Shown here piece by piece: positions 1 to 15,000 of a stretch of 64,000 bases of DNA. Each line of letters opens with the position of its first letter. The first letter of the stretch is position 1. Under the pieces are notes generated by a model. That model saw nothing but the letters and a program-made list of their open reading frames with translations, ran no database searches and had not been told where the DNA came from. Both the position numbers and the translations under genes were made by a program. This DNA is from Osedax frankpressi (taxonomy: Eukaryota > Annelida > Polychaeta > Sabellida > Siboglinidae): assembly GCA_964035775.1 (NCBI GenBank), contig OZ038312.1, forward strand, positions 7,364,875 to 7,428,874. The letters are read 5' to 3'.

Positions 1-3000
1 TATCTATAAAATTATCTATAAAATTATCTATAGAACTCTCTATAAAACTCTCTATAGAAGTATCTATAAAACTCTCTATAAAACTCTCTATAAAACTCTC
101 TATAAAAGTATCTATAAAACTCTCTATAAAACTCTATATAGAAGTATCTATAAAACTATCTATAAAACTTTCTATAAAACTATCTATAGAACTCTCTATA
201 AATCTCTCTATATAAGTATTTATAAAACTCTCTATAAAACTCTCTATAAAACTATCTATAAAACTCTCTATATAACTCTATAAAGCTCTTTATAAAACTC
301 TCTATAAAACTCTTTATAAAACTCTATATAGAAGTATCTATAAAACTATCTATAAAACTCTCTATAAAACTCTCTATAAAACTCTCTATAAAACTCTCTA
401 TAAAACTCTCTATATAACTATCTATAAAACTCTCTATAAAACTCACTATAAATCTCTCTATAAAACTCTCTATAAAACTCTCTATAAAACTCTATATAGA
501 AGTATCTATAAAACTCTCTATAAAACTCTATATAAAACTCTTTATAAAACTATCTATTAAACTCTCTATAAAACTCTCTATATAAGTAGCTATAAAATTC
601 CCTATATAACTCTATAAAGCTCTCTATAAAACTCTCTATAGAACTCTCTATAAAACTCTCTATAAAACTCTTTATAAAACTCTCTATAAAACTCTCTATA
701 AAACTCTCTATAAAACTATATAAAACTCTCTATAGAAGTATCTATAAAACTCTCTATATAACTCACTATAAAACTCTCTATAAAACTATTTATAAAACTC
801 TCTATAAAACTCTCTATAAAACTCTCTTTAAAACTCTCTATAAAACTCTCTATAAAGCTCTCTATAAATCTCTCTATAAATTTATTTATAAAACTCTTTC
901 TAAAACTCTCTATAAAGCTCTCTATAAAACTCTCTATAAGACTCTCTATAAAACTCTATATAAAACTCTCTATAAAACTTTCTATAAAACTCTATAAAAC
1001 TCTCTATAAAACTTTATAAAACTCTCTATAAAACTCTTTATAAAACTCTCTATATAACTCTCTATAAAACTCTATATAAAACTCTCTATAAAACTCTCTA
1101 TAAAATTCTTTATAAAACTCTCTATATAACTCTATAAAACTCTCTATAAAGCTCTCTATAAAACTCTCTATAAAACTCTCTATAAAACTCTATATAAAAC
1201 TCTCTATAAAACTTTCTATAAAACTCTATAAAACTCTCTATAAAACTCTATAAAGCTCTCTATAAAACTCTTTATAAAACTCTCTATATAACTCTCTATA
1301 AAACTCTCTATAAAACTCTCTATAAAACTCTCTATAAAACTCTCTATAAAACTATCTATAAAATTATCTATAGAACTCTCTATAAAACTCTCTATAGAAG
1401 TATCTATAAAACTCTCTATAAAACTCTCTATAGAAGTATCTATAAAACTCTCTATATAACTCTCTATAAAACTCTCTATAAAACTATATAAAACTCTCTA
1501 TATAACTCTATATAGAAGTATCTATAAAACTATTTATAAAACTCTCTATAAAACTCTCTATAAAACTCTCTATAAAATTATCTATAAAACTCTCTATAAA
1601 ACTCTCTATATAACTATCTATAAAACTCTCTATAAAACTCTCTATAAAACTCTCTATAAAACTCTCTATAAAGCTCTCTATAAATCTCTCTATAAATTTA
1701 TTTATAAAACTCTTTCTAAAACTCTCTATAAAGCTCTCTATAAAACTCTCTATAAAACTCTCTATAAAACTCTATATAAAACTCTCTATAAAGCTCTCTA
1801 TAAAACTCTCTATAAAACTCTATATAAAACTCTCTATAAAACTTTCTATAAAACTCTATAAAACTCTCTATAAAACTCTTTATAAAACTCTCTATAAAAC
1901 TCTCTATAAAACTCTCTATAAAACTCTTTATAAAACTCTCTATATAACTCTCTATAAAACTCTCTATAAAACTCTCTATAAAACTCTCTATAAAACTATC
2001 TATAAAATTATCTATAGAACTCTCTATAAAACTCTCTATAGAAGTATCTATAAAACTCTCTATAAAACTCTCTATAGAAGTATCTATAAAACTCTCTATA
2101 TAACTCACTATAAAACTCTCTATAAAAATCTCTATAAAATTATCTATAAAACTCTCTATATAACTATCTATATAACTATCTATAAAACTCTCTATAAAAC
2201 TATATAAAACTCTCTATATAACTCTATATAGAAGTATCTATAAAACTATTTATAAAGCTCTCTATAAAACTCTCTTTAAAACTCTTTATATAACTCTCTA
2301 TAAAACTCTATATAAAACTCTCTATAAAACTCTCTATAAAACTCTATAAAGCTTTATATAACTCTCTATAAAACTCTCTATAAAACTCTCCATAAAACTC
2401 TTTATATAACTCTCTATAAAACTCTATATAAAACTCTCTATAAAACTCTCTATAAAACTCTCTATAGAAGTATCTATAAAGCTCTCTATAAAACTCTCTA
2501 TAAAACTCTCTATAAAACTCTATATAACTCTCTATAAAACTCTATATAAAACTCTCTATAAAACTCTCTATAAAACTCTCTATAAAATTATCTATAGAAC
2601 TCTTTATAAAACTCTATATAGAAGTATCTATAAAACTCTCTATAAAACTCTATATAGAAGTATCTATAAAACTCTCTATAAAACTCTTTATAAAACTCTC
2701 TATAAAACTCTCTATAAAACTCTCTATAAAGCTCTCTATAAATCTCTCTATAAATTTATTTATAAAACTCTTTCTAAAACTCTCTATAAAACTCTCTATA
2801 GAAGTATCCATAAAACTCTCTATATAACTCTCTATAAAACTCTCTATAAAACTCTCTATAAAACTCTCTATAAAACTATATAAAACTCTCTATAAAACTC
2901 TCTATAAAACTCTCTATAAAACTCTCTATATAACTATCTATAAAACTATCTATAAAACTCTCTATAAAACTATATAAAACTCTCTATATAACTCTATATA

Positions 3001-6000
3001 GAAGTATCTATAAAACTCTCTATAAAACTCTCTATAAAATTATCTATAGAACTCTCTATAAAACTCTTTATAGAAGTATCTATAAAACTCTTTATAAAAC
3101 TCTCTTTTAAATTCTCTATAAAAGTCTCTATAAAACTATCTATAAAATTATCTATAAAATTATCTATAGAACTCTCTATAAAACTCTCTATAGAAGTATC
3201 TATAAAACTCTCTATAAAACTCTCTATAGAAGTATCTATAAAACTCTCTATAAAACTCTCTATATAACTCTCTATAAAACTCTTTATAAAACTCTTTATA
3301 AAACTCTCTATAAAACTCTTTCTAAAACTCTCTATAAAATTCTCTATAAAACTCTCTATAAAATTCTCTATAAAACTCTCTATAGAAGTATCTATAAAGC
3401 TCTCCATAAAACTCTCTATAAAACTCTTTATATAACTCTCTATAAAACTCTATATGAAACTCTCTTTAAAACTCTCTATAAAACTCTCTATAAAACTCTT
3501 TATAAAACTCTCTATAAAACTCTCTATAAAACTCTCTATAAAGCTCTCTATAAATCTCTCTATAAATTTATTTATAAAACTCTTTCTAAAACTCTCTATA
3601 GAACTCTCTATAAAACTCTCTATATAACTCTCTATAAAACTCTCTATAAAACTCTCTATAAAACTATATAAAACTCTCTATATAACTCTATATAGAAGTA
3701 TCTATAAAACTATTTATAAAACTCTCTATAAAACTCTCTATAAAACTCTCTATAAAACTCTCTATAAAATTATCTATAAAACTCTCTATAAAACTCTCAA
3801 TAGAAGTATCTATAAAACTCTCTATATAACTATCTATAAAACTCTCTATAAAACTCTCTATAAAACTCTCTATAAAGCTCTCTATAAATCTCTCTATAAA
3901 TTTATTTATAAAACTCTTTCTAAAACTCTCTATAAAGCTCTCTATAAAACTCTCTATAAAACTCTATATAAAACTCTCTATAAAACTTTCTATAAAACTC
4001 TATAAAACTCTCTATAAAACTCTTTATAAAACTCTCTATAAAACTCTCTATAAAACTCTCTATAAAACTCTTTATAAAACTCTCTATATAACTCTCTATA
4101 AAACTCTCTATAAAACTCTCTATAAAACTCTCTATAAAACTCTCTATAAAACTATCTATAAAATTATCTATAGAACTCTCTATAAAACTCTCTATAGAAG
4201 TATCTATAAAACTCTCTATAAAACTCTCTATAGAAGTATCTATAAAACTCTCTATATAACTCACTATAAAACTCTCTATAAAAATCTCTATAAAATTATC
4301 TATAAAACTCTCTATATAACTATCTATATAACTATCTATAAAACTCTCTATAAAACTATATATAACTCTCTATATAACTCTATATAGAACTCTCTATAAA
4401 ACTCTCTATAAAATTATCTATAAAACTCTCTATAAAACTTTCTATAAAACTCTATAAAACTCTCTATAAAACTTTATAAAACTCTCTATAAAACTCTTTA
4501 TAAAACTCTCTATAAATCTCTCTATAAAACTCTCTATAAAACTCTCTATAAAGCTCTCTATAAATCTCTCTATAAATTTATTTATAAAACTCTTTCTAAA
4601 ACTCTCTATAAAACTCTCTATAAAACTATATAAAACTCTCTATAGAAGTATCTATAAAACTCTCTATAAAACTCTCAATAGAAGTATCTATAAAACTCTC
4701 TATAAAACTCTCTATAAAACTTTATAAAACTCTCTATAAAACTCTTTATAAAACTCTCTATATAACTCTCTATAAAACTCTATATAAAACTCTCTATAAA
4801 ACTCTCTATAAAATTCTTTATAAAACTCTCTATATAACTCTATAAAACTCTCTATAAAGCTCTCTATAAAACTCTCTATAAAACTCTCTATAAAACTCTA
4901 TATAAAACTCTCTATAAAACTTTCTATAAAACTCTATAAAACTCTCTATAAAACTCTATAAAGCTCTCTATAAAACTCTTTATAAAACTCTCTATATAAC
5001 TCTCTATAAAACTCTCTATAAAACTCTCTATAAAACTCTCTATAAAACTCTCTATAAAACTATCTATAAAATTATCTATAGAACTCTCTATAAAACTCTC
5101 TATAGAAGTATCTATAAAACTCTCTATAAAACTCTCTATAGAAGTATCTATAAAACTCTCTATATAACTCTCTATAAAACTCTCTATAAAACTATATAAA
5201 ACTCTCTATATAACTCTATATAGAAGTATCTATAAAACTATTTATAAAACTCTCTATAAAACTCTCTATAAAACTCTCTATAAAATTATCTATAAAACTC
5301 TCTATAAAACTCTCTATATAACTATCTATAAAACTCTCTATAAAACTCTCTATAAAACTCTCTATAAAACTCTCTATAAAGCTCTCTATAAATCTCTCTA
5401 TAAATTTATTTATAAAACTCTTTCTAAAACTCTCTATAAAGCTCTCTATAAAACTCTCTATAAAACTCTCTATAAAACTCTATATAAAACTCTCTATAAA
5501 GCTCTCTATAAAACTCTCTATAAAACTCTATATAAAACTCTCTATAAAACTTTCTATAAAACTCTATAAAACTCTCTATAAAACTCTTTATAAAACTCTC
5601 TATAAAACTCTCTATAAAACTCTCTATAAAACTCTTTATAAAACTCTCTATATAACTCTCTATAAAACTCTCTATAAAACTCTCTATAAAACTCTCTATA
5701 AAACTATCTATAAAATTATCTATAGAACTCTCTATAAAACTCTCTATAGAAGTATCTATAAAACTCTCTATAAAACTCTCTATAGAAGTATCTATAAAAC
5801 TCTCTATATAACTCACTATAAAACTCTCTATAAAAATCTCTATAAAATTATCTATAAAACTCTCTATATAACTATCTATATAACTATCTATAAAACTCTC
5901 TATAAAACTATATAAAACTCTCTATATAACTCTATATAGAAGTATCTATAAAACTATTTATAAAGCTCTCTATAAAACTCTCTTTAAAACTCTTTATATA

Positions 6001-9000
6001 ACTCTCTATAAAACTCTATATAAAACTCTCTATAAAACTCTCTATAAAACTCTATAAAGCTTTATATAACTCTCTATAAAACTCTCTATAAAACTCTCCA
6101 TAAAACTCTTTATATAACTCTCTATAAAACTCTATATAAAACTCTCTATAAAACTCTCTATAAAACTCTCTATAGAAGTATCTATAAAGCTCTCTATAAA
6201 ACTCTCTATAAAACTCTCTATAAAACTCTATATAACTCTCTATAAAACTCTATATAAAACTCTCTATAAAACTCTCTATAAAACTCTCTATAAAATTATC
6301 TATAGAACTCTTTATAAAACTCTATATAGAAGTATCTATAAAACTCTCTATAAAACTCTATATAGAAGTATCTATAAAACTCTCTATAAAACTCTTTATA
6401 AAACTCTCTATAAAACTCTCTATAAAACTCTCTATAAAGCTCTCTATAAATCTCTCTATAAATTTATTTATAAAACTCTTTCTAAAACTCTCTATAAAAC
6501 TCTCTATAGAAGTATCCATAAAACTCTCTATATAACTCTCTATAAAACTCTCTATAAAACTCTCTATAAAACTCTCTATAAAACTATATAAAACTCTCTA
6601 TAAAACTCTCTATAAAACTCTCTATATAACTATCTATAAAACTATCTATAAAACTCTCTATAAAACTATATAAAACTCTCTATATAACTCTATATAGAAG
6701 TATCTATAAAACTCTCTATAAAACTCTCTATAAAATTATCTATAGAACTCTCTATAAAACTCTTTATAGAAGTATCTATAAAACTCTTTATAAAACTCTC
6801 TTTTAAATTCTCTATAAAAGTCTCTATAAAACTATCTATAAAATTATCTATAAAATTATCTATAGAACTCTCTATAAAACTCTCTATAGAAGTATCTATA
6901 AAACTCTCTATAAAACTCACTATAGAAGTATCTATAAAACTCTATATAGAAGTATCTATAAAACTATCTATAAAACTCTCTATAAAACTCTCTATAAAAC
7001 TATCTATAGAACTCTCTATAAATCTCTCTATATAAGTATCTATAAAACTCTCTATAAAACTCTCTATAAAACTATCTATAAAACTCTCTATATAACTCTA
7101 TAAAGCTCTCTATAAAACTCTCTATAAAACTCTCTATAAAACTCTATATAGAAGTATCTATAAAACTATCTATAAAACTCTCTATAAAACTCTCTATACA
7201 ACTCTCTATAAAACTCTCTATAAAACTATCTATAGAACTCTCTATAAATCTCTCTATATAAGTATCTATAAAACTCTCTATAAAACTATCTATAAAACTC
7301 TCTATAAAACTATATAAAACTCTCTATATAACCTTATATAGAAGAATCTATAAAACTATTTATAAAACTCTCTATAAAACTCTCTATAAAATTATCTATA
7401 TAACTATCTATAAAACTATCTATAAAACTCTCTATAAAACTCTCTATAAAACTCTCTATAAAACTATATAAAACTCTCTATATAACTCTATATAGAAGTA
7501 TCTATAAAACTCTTTATAAAACTCTCTTTTAAATTCTCTATAAAAGTCTCTATAAAACTATCTATAAAATTATCTATAAAATTATCTATAGAACTCTCTA
7601 TAAAACTCTCTATAGAAGTATCTATAAAACTCTCTATAAAACTCTCAATAGAAGTATCTATAAAACTCTCTATAAAACTCTATGTAGAAGTATCTATAAA
7701 ACTCTCTATAAAACTCTTTATAAAACTCTCTATAAAACTCTCTATAAAACTCTCTATAAAACTCTCTATAAAACTCTCTATAAAGTTCTCTATAAATCTC
7801 TCTATAAATTTATTTATAAAACTCTTTCTAAAACTCTCTATAAAGCTCTCTATAAAACTCTCTATAAAACTCTCTATAAAACTCTCTATAAAACTTTCTA
7901 TAAAACTCTATAAAACTCTCTATAAAACTTTATAAAACTCTCTATAAAACTCTTTATAAAACTCTCTATATAACTCTCTATAAAACTCTCTATAAAACTC
8001 TCTATAAAACTCTATATAAAACCCTCTATAAAACTCTCTATAAAACTCTTTATAAAACTCTCTATATAACTCTATAAAACTCTCTATAAAGCTCTCTATA
8101 AAACTCTCTATAAAACTCTCTATAAAACTCTATATAAAACTCTCTATAAAACTTTCTATAAAACTCTATAAAACTCTTTCTAAAACTCTCTATAAAACTC
8201 TCTATAGAACTCTCTATAAAACTCTCTATATAACTCTCTATAAAACTCTCTATAAAACTCTCTATAAAACTATATAAAACTCTCTATAAAACTCTCTATA
8301 AAACTATATAAAACTCTCTATAAAACTCTCTATAAAACTCTCTATATAACTATCTATAAAACTATCTATAAAACTCTCTATAAAATTATATAAAACTCTC
8401 TATATAACTCTATATAGAAGTATCTATAAAACTATTTATAAAACTATCTATAAAACTCTCTATAAAACTCTCTATAAAATTATCTATAAAACTCTCTATA
8501 AAACTCTCAATAGAAGTATCTATAAAACTCTCTATATAACTATCTATAAAACTCTCTATAAAACTCTCTATAAAACTCTCTATAAAACTCTCTATAAAAC
8601 TCTCTATAAAACTCTCTATAAAACTCTCTATAAAACTCTCTATAAAGCTCTCTATAAATCTCTCTATAAATTTATTTATAAAACTCTTTCTAAAACTCTC
8701 TATAAAACTCTCTATAGAACTCTCTATAAAACTCTCTATATAACTCTCTATAAAACTCTCTATAAAACTCTCTATAAAACTATATAAAACTCTCTATAGA
8801 AGTATCTATAAAACTCTCTATATAACTCACTATAAATCTCTCTATAAAACTCTCTATAAAACTATATAAAACTCTCTATAAAACTCTCTATATAACTATC
8901 TATAAAACTATCTATAAAACTCTCTATAAAACTATATAAAACTCTCTATATAACTCTATATAGAAGTATCTATAAAACTATTTATAAAACTCTCTATAAA

Positions 9001-12000
9001 ACTCTCTATAAAACTCTCTATAAAATTATCTATAAAACTCTCTATAAAACTCTCAATAGAAGTATCTATAAAACTCTCTATATAACTATCTATAAAACTC
9101 TCTATAAAACTCTCTATAAAACTCTCTATAAAACTCTCTATAAAACTCTCTATAAAACTCTCTATAAAACTCTCTATAAATCTCTCTATAAATTTATTTA
9201 TAAAACTCTTTCTAAAGCTCTCTATAAAACTCTCTATAAAACTCTCTATAAAACTCTCTATATAACTCTCTATAAAACTCTCTATAAAACTCTCTATAAA
9301 ACTCTCTATAAAACTATCTATAAAATTATCTATAGAACTCTCTATAAAACTCTCTATAGAAGTATCTATAAAACTCTCTATAAAACTCTCTATAGAAGTA
9401 TCTATAAAACTCTCTATATAACTCACTATAAAACTCTCTATAAAACTCTCTATAAAACTCTCTATATAACTATCTATATAACTATCTATAAAACTCTCTA
9501 TAAAACTATATAAAACTCTCTATAAAACTCTCTATAAAATTATCTATAGAACTCTCTATAAAACTCTTTATAGAAGTATCTATAAAACTCTTTATAAAAC
9601 TCTTTTTTAAATTCTCTATAAAAGTCTCTATAAAACTATCTATAAAATTATCTATAAAATTATCTATAGAACTCTCTATAAAACTCTCTATAGAAGTATC
9701 TATAAAACTCTCTATAAAACTCACTATAGAAGTATCTATAAAACTCTCTATAAAACTCTATATAGAAGTATCTATAAAACTATCTATAAAACTCTCTATA
9801 AAACTCTCTATAAAACTATCTATAGAACTCTCTATAAATCTCTCTATATAAGTATCTATAAAACTCTCTATAAAACTCTCTATATAACTCTATAAAGCTC
9901 TCTATAAAACTCTCTATAAAACTCTCTATAAAACTCTATATAGAAGTATCTATAAAACTATCTATAAAACTCTCTATAAAACTCTCTATACAACTCTCTA
10001 TAAAACTCTCTATAAAACTATCTATAGAACTCTCTATAAATCTCTCTATATAAGTATCTATAAAACTCTCTATAAAACTCTCTATAAAACTATCTATAAA
10101 ACTCTCTATAAAACTATATAAAACTCTCTATATAACTCTATATAGAAGAATCTATAAAACTATTTATAAAACTCTCTATAAAACTCTCTATAAAACTCTC
10201 TATAAAACTCTCTATAAAACTCTATATAGAAGTATCTATAAAACTATCTATTAAACTCTCTATAGAAGTATCTATAAAACTCTCTATATAACTCTCTATA
10301 TAACTATATATATAACTATCTATAAAAGTCTCTATAAAACTATATAAAACTCTCTATAAAACTCTCTATAAAATTATCTATAGAACTCTCTATAAAACTC
10401 TTTATAGAAGTATCTATAAAACTCTCTATAAAACTCTCTATAAAACTATATAAAACTCTCTATATAACTCTATATAGAAGTATCTATAAAACTCTTTATA
10501 AAACTCTCTTTTAAATTCTCTATAAAAGTCTCTATAAAACTATCTATAAAATTATCTATAAAATTATCTATAGAACTCTCTATAAAACTCTCTATAAAAC
10601 TCTATATAAAATTATCTATAAAACTCTCTATATAACTCTATAAAGCTCTCTATAAAACTCTCTATAAAACTCTTTATAAAACTCTATATAGAAGTATCTA
10701 TAAAACTATCTATAAAACTCTCTATAAAACTCTCTATAAAACTCTCTATAAAACTCTATATAGAAGTATCTATAAAACTATCTATTAAACTCTATAGAAG
10801 TATCTATAAAACTCTCTATATAACTCTCTATATAACTATCTATATAACTATCTATAAAACTCTCTATAAAACTATATAAAACTCTCTATAAAACTCTCTA
10901 TAAAATTATCTATAGAACTCTCTATAAAACTCTTTATAGAAGTATCTATAAAACTCTCTATAAAACTCTCTATAAAACTATATAAAACTCTCTATATAAC
11001 TCTATATAGAAGTATCTATAAAACTCTTTATAAAACTCTCTTTTAAATTCTCTATAAAAGTCTCTATAAAACTATCTATAAAATTATCTATAAAATTATC
11101 TATAAAGCTCTCTATAAAACTCTCTATAAAACTCTCTATAGAACTCTCTATAAAACTCTCTATATAACTCTCTATAAAACTCTCTATAAAACTATCTATA
11201 AAATTATCTATAGAACTCTCTATAAAACTCTCTATAGAAGTATCTATAAAACTCTCTATATAACTCACTATAAAACTCTCTATAAAACTCTCTATAAAAC
11301 TCTCTATATAACCATCTATATAACTATCTATAAAACTCTCTATAAAACTATATAAAACTCCCTATAAAACTCTCTATAAAACTCTCTATAAAATTATCTA
11401 TAGAACTCTCTATAAAACTCTTTATAGAAGTATCTATAAAACTCTTTATAAAACTCTCTTTTAAATTCTCTATAAAAGTCTCTATAAAACTATCTATAAA
11501 ATTATCTATAAAATTATCTATAGAACTCTCTATAAAACTCTCTATAGAAGTATCTATAAAACTCTCTATAAAACTCACTATAGAAGTATCTATAAAACTC
11601 TATATAGAAGTATCTATAAAACTATCTATAAAACTCTCTATAAAACTCTCTATAAAACTATCTATAGAACTCTCTATAAATCTCTCTATATAAGTATCTA
11701 TAAAACTCTCTATAAAACTCTCTATAAAACTATCTATAAAACTCTCTATATAACTCTATAAAGCTCTCTATAAAACTCTCTATAAAACTCTATATAGAAG
11801 TATCTATAAAACTATCTATAAAACTCTCTATAAAACTCTCTATACAACTCTCTATAAAACTCTCTATAAAACTATCTATAGAACTCTCTATAAATCTCTC
11901 TATATAAGTATCTATAAAACTCTCTATAAAACTATCTATAAAACTCTCTATAAAACTATATAAAACTCTCTATATAACCTTATATAGAAGAATCTATAAA

Positions 12001-15000
12001 ACTATTTATAAAACTCTCTATAAAACTCTCTATAAAATTATCTATATAACTATCTATAAAACTATCTATAAAACTCTCTATAAAACTCTCTATAAAACTC
12101 TCTATAAAACTCTCTATAAAACTATATAAAACTCTCTATATAACTCTATATAGAAGTATCTATAAAACTCTTTATAAAACTCTCTTTTAAATTCTCTATA
12201 AAAGTCTCTATAAAACTATCTATAAAATTATCTATAAAATTATCTATAGAACTCTCTATAAAACTCTCTATAGAAGTATCTATAAAACTCTCTATAAAAC
12301 TCACTATAGAAGTATCTATAAAACTCTATATAGAAGTATCTATAAAACTATCTATAAAACTCTCTATAAAACTCTCTATAAAACTATCTATAGAACTCTC
12401 TATAAATCTCTCTATATAAGTATCTATAAAACTCTCTATAAAACTCTCTATAAAACTATCTATAAAACTCTCTATATAACTCTATAAAGCTCTCTATAAA
12501 ACTCTCTATAAAACTCTCTATAAAACTCTATATAGAAGTATCTATAAAACTATCTATAAAACTCTCTATAAAACTCTCTATACAACTCTCTATAAAACTC
12601 TCTATAAAACTATCTATAGAACTCTCTATAAATCTCTCTATATAAGTATCTATAAAACTCTCTATAAAACTATCTATAAAACTCTCTATAAAACTATATA
12701 AAACTCTCTATATAACCTTATATAGAAGAATCTATAAAACTATTTATAAAACTCTCTATAAAACTCTCTATAAAATTATCTATATAACTATCTATAAAAC
12801 TATCTATAAAACTCTCTATAAAACTCTCTATAAAACTCTCTATAAAACTCTCTATAAAACTATATAAAACTCTCTATATAACTCTATATAGAAGTATCTA
12901 TAAAACTCTTTATAAAACTCTCTTTTAAATTCTCTATAAAAGTCTCTATAAAACTATCTATAAAATTATCTATAAAATTATCTATAGAACTCTCTATAAA
13001 ACTCTCTATAGAAGTATCTATAAAACTCTCTATAAAACTCTCAATAGAAGTATCTATAAAACTCTCTATAAAACTCTATGTAGAAGTATCTATAAAACTC
13101 TCTATAAAACTCTTTATAAAACTCTCTATAAAACTCTCTATAAAACTCTCTATAAAACTCTCTATAAAACTCTCTATAAAGTTCTCTATAAATCTCTCTA
13201 TAAATTTATTTATAAAACTCTTTCTAAAACTCTCTATAAAACTCTTTATAAAACTCTCTATATAACTCTCTATAAAACTCTCTATAAAACTCTCTATAAA
13301 ACTCTATATAAAACCCTCTATAAAACTCTCTATAAAACTCTTTATAAAACTCTCTATATAACTCTATAAAACTCTCTATAAAGCTCTCTATAAAACTCTC
13401 TATAAAACTCTCTATAAAACTCTATATAAAACTCTCTATAAAACTTTCTATAAAACTCTATAAAACTCTTTCTAAAACTCTCTATAAAACTCTCTATAGA
13501 ACTCTCTATAAAACTCTCTATATAACTCTCTATAAAACTCTCTATAAAACTCTCTATAAAACTATATAAAACTCTCTATAAAACTCTCTATAAAACTATA
13601 TAAAACTCTCTATAAAACTCTCTATAAAACTCTCTATATAACTATCTATAAAACTATCTATAAAACTCTCTATAAAATTATATAAAACTCTCTATATAAC
13701 TCTATATAGAAGTATCTATAAAACTATTTATAAAACTATCTATAAAACTCTCTATAAAACTCTCTATAAAATTATCTATAAAACTCTCTATAAAACTCTC
13801 AATAGAAGTATCTATAAAACTCTCTATATAACTATCTATAAAACTCTCTATAAAACTCTCTATAAAACTCTCTATAAAACTCTCTATAAAACTCTCTATA
13901 AAACTCTCTATAAAACTCTCTATAAAACTCTCTATAAAGCTCTCTATAAATCTCTCTATAAATTTATTTATAAAACTCTTTCTAAAACTCTCTATAAAAC
14001 TCTCTATAGAACTCTCTATAAAACTCTCTATATAACTCTCTATAAAACTCTCTATAAAACTCTCTATAAAACTATATAAAACTCTCTATAGAAGTATCTA
14101 TAAAACTCTCTATATAACTCACTATAAATCTCTCTATAAAACTCTCTATAAAACTATATAAAACTCTCTATAAAACTCTCTATATAACTATCTATAAAAC
14201 TATCTATAAAACTCTCTATAAAACTATATAAAACTCTCTATATAACTCTATATAGAAGTATCTATAAAACTATTTATAAAACTCTCTATAAAACTCTCTA
14301 TAAAACTCTCTATAAAATTATCTATAAAACTCTCTATAAAACTCTCAATAGAAGTATCTATAAAACTCTCTATATAACTATCTATAAAACTCTCTATAAA
14401 ACTCTCTATAAAACTCTCTATAAAACTCTCTATAAAACTCTCTATAAAACTCTCTATAAAACTCTCTATAAATCTCTCTATAAATTTATTTATAAAACTC
14501 TTTCTAAAGCTCTCTATAAAACTCTCTATAAAACTCTCTATAAAACTCTCTATATAACTCTCTATAAAACTCTCTATAAAACTCTCTATAAAACTCTCTA
14601 TAAAACTATCTATAAAATTATCTATAGAACTCTCTATAAAACTCTCTATAGAAGTATCTATAAAACTCTCTATAAAACTCTCTATAGAAGTATCTATAAA
14701 ACTCTCTATATAACTCACTATAAAACTCTCTATAAAACTCTCTATAAAACTCTCTATATAACTATCTATATAACTATCTATAAAACTCTCTATAAAACTA
14801 TATAAAACTCTCTATAAAACTCTCTATAAAATTATCTATAGAACTCTCTATAAAACTCTTTATAGAAGTATCTATAAAACTCTTTATAAAACTCTCTTTT
14901 AAATTCTCTATAAAAGTCTCTATAAAACTATCTATAAAATTATCTATAAAATTATCTATAGAACTCTCTATAAAACTCTCTATAGAAGTATCTATAAAAC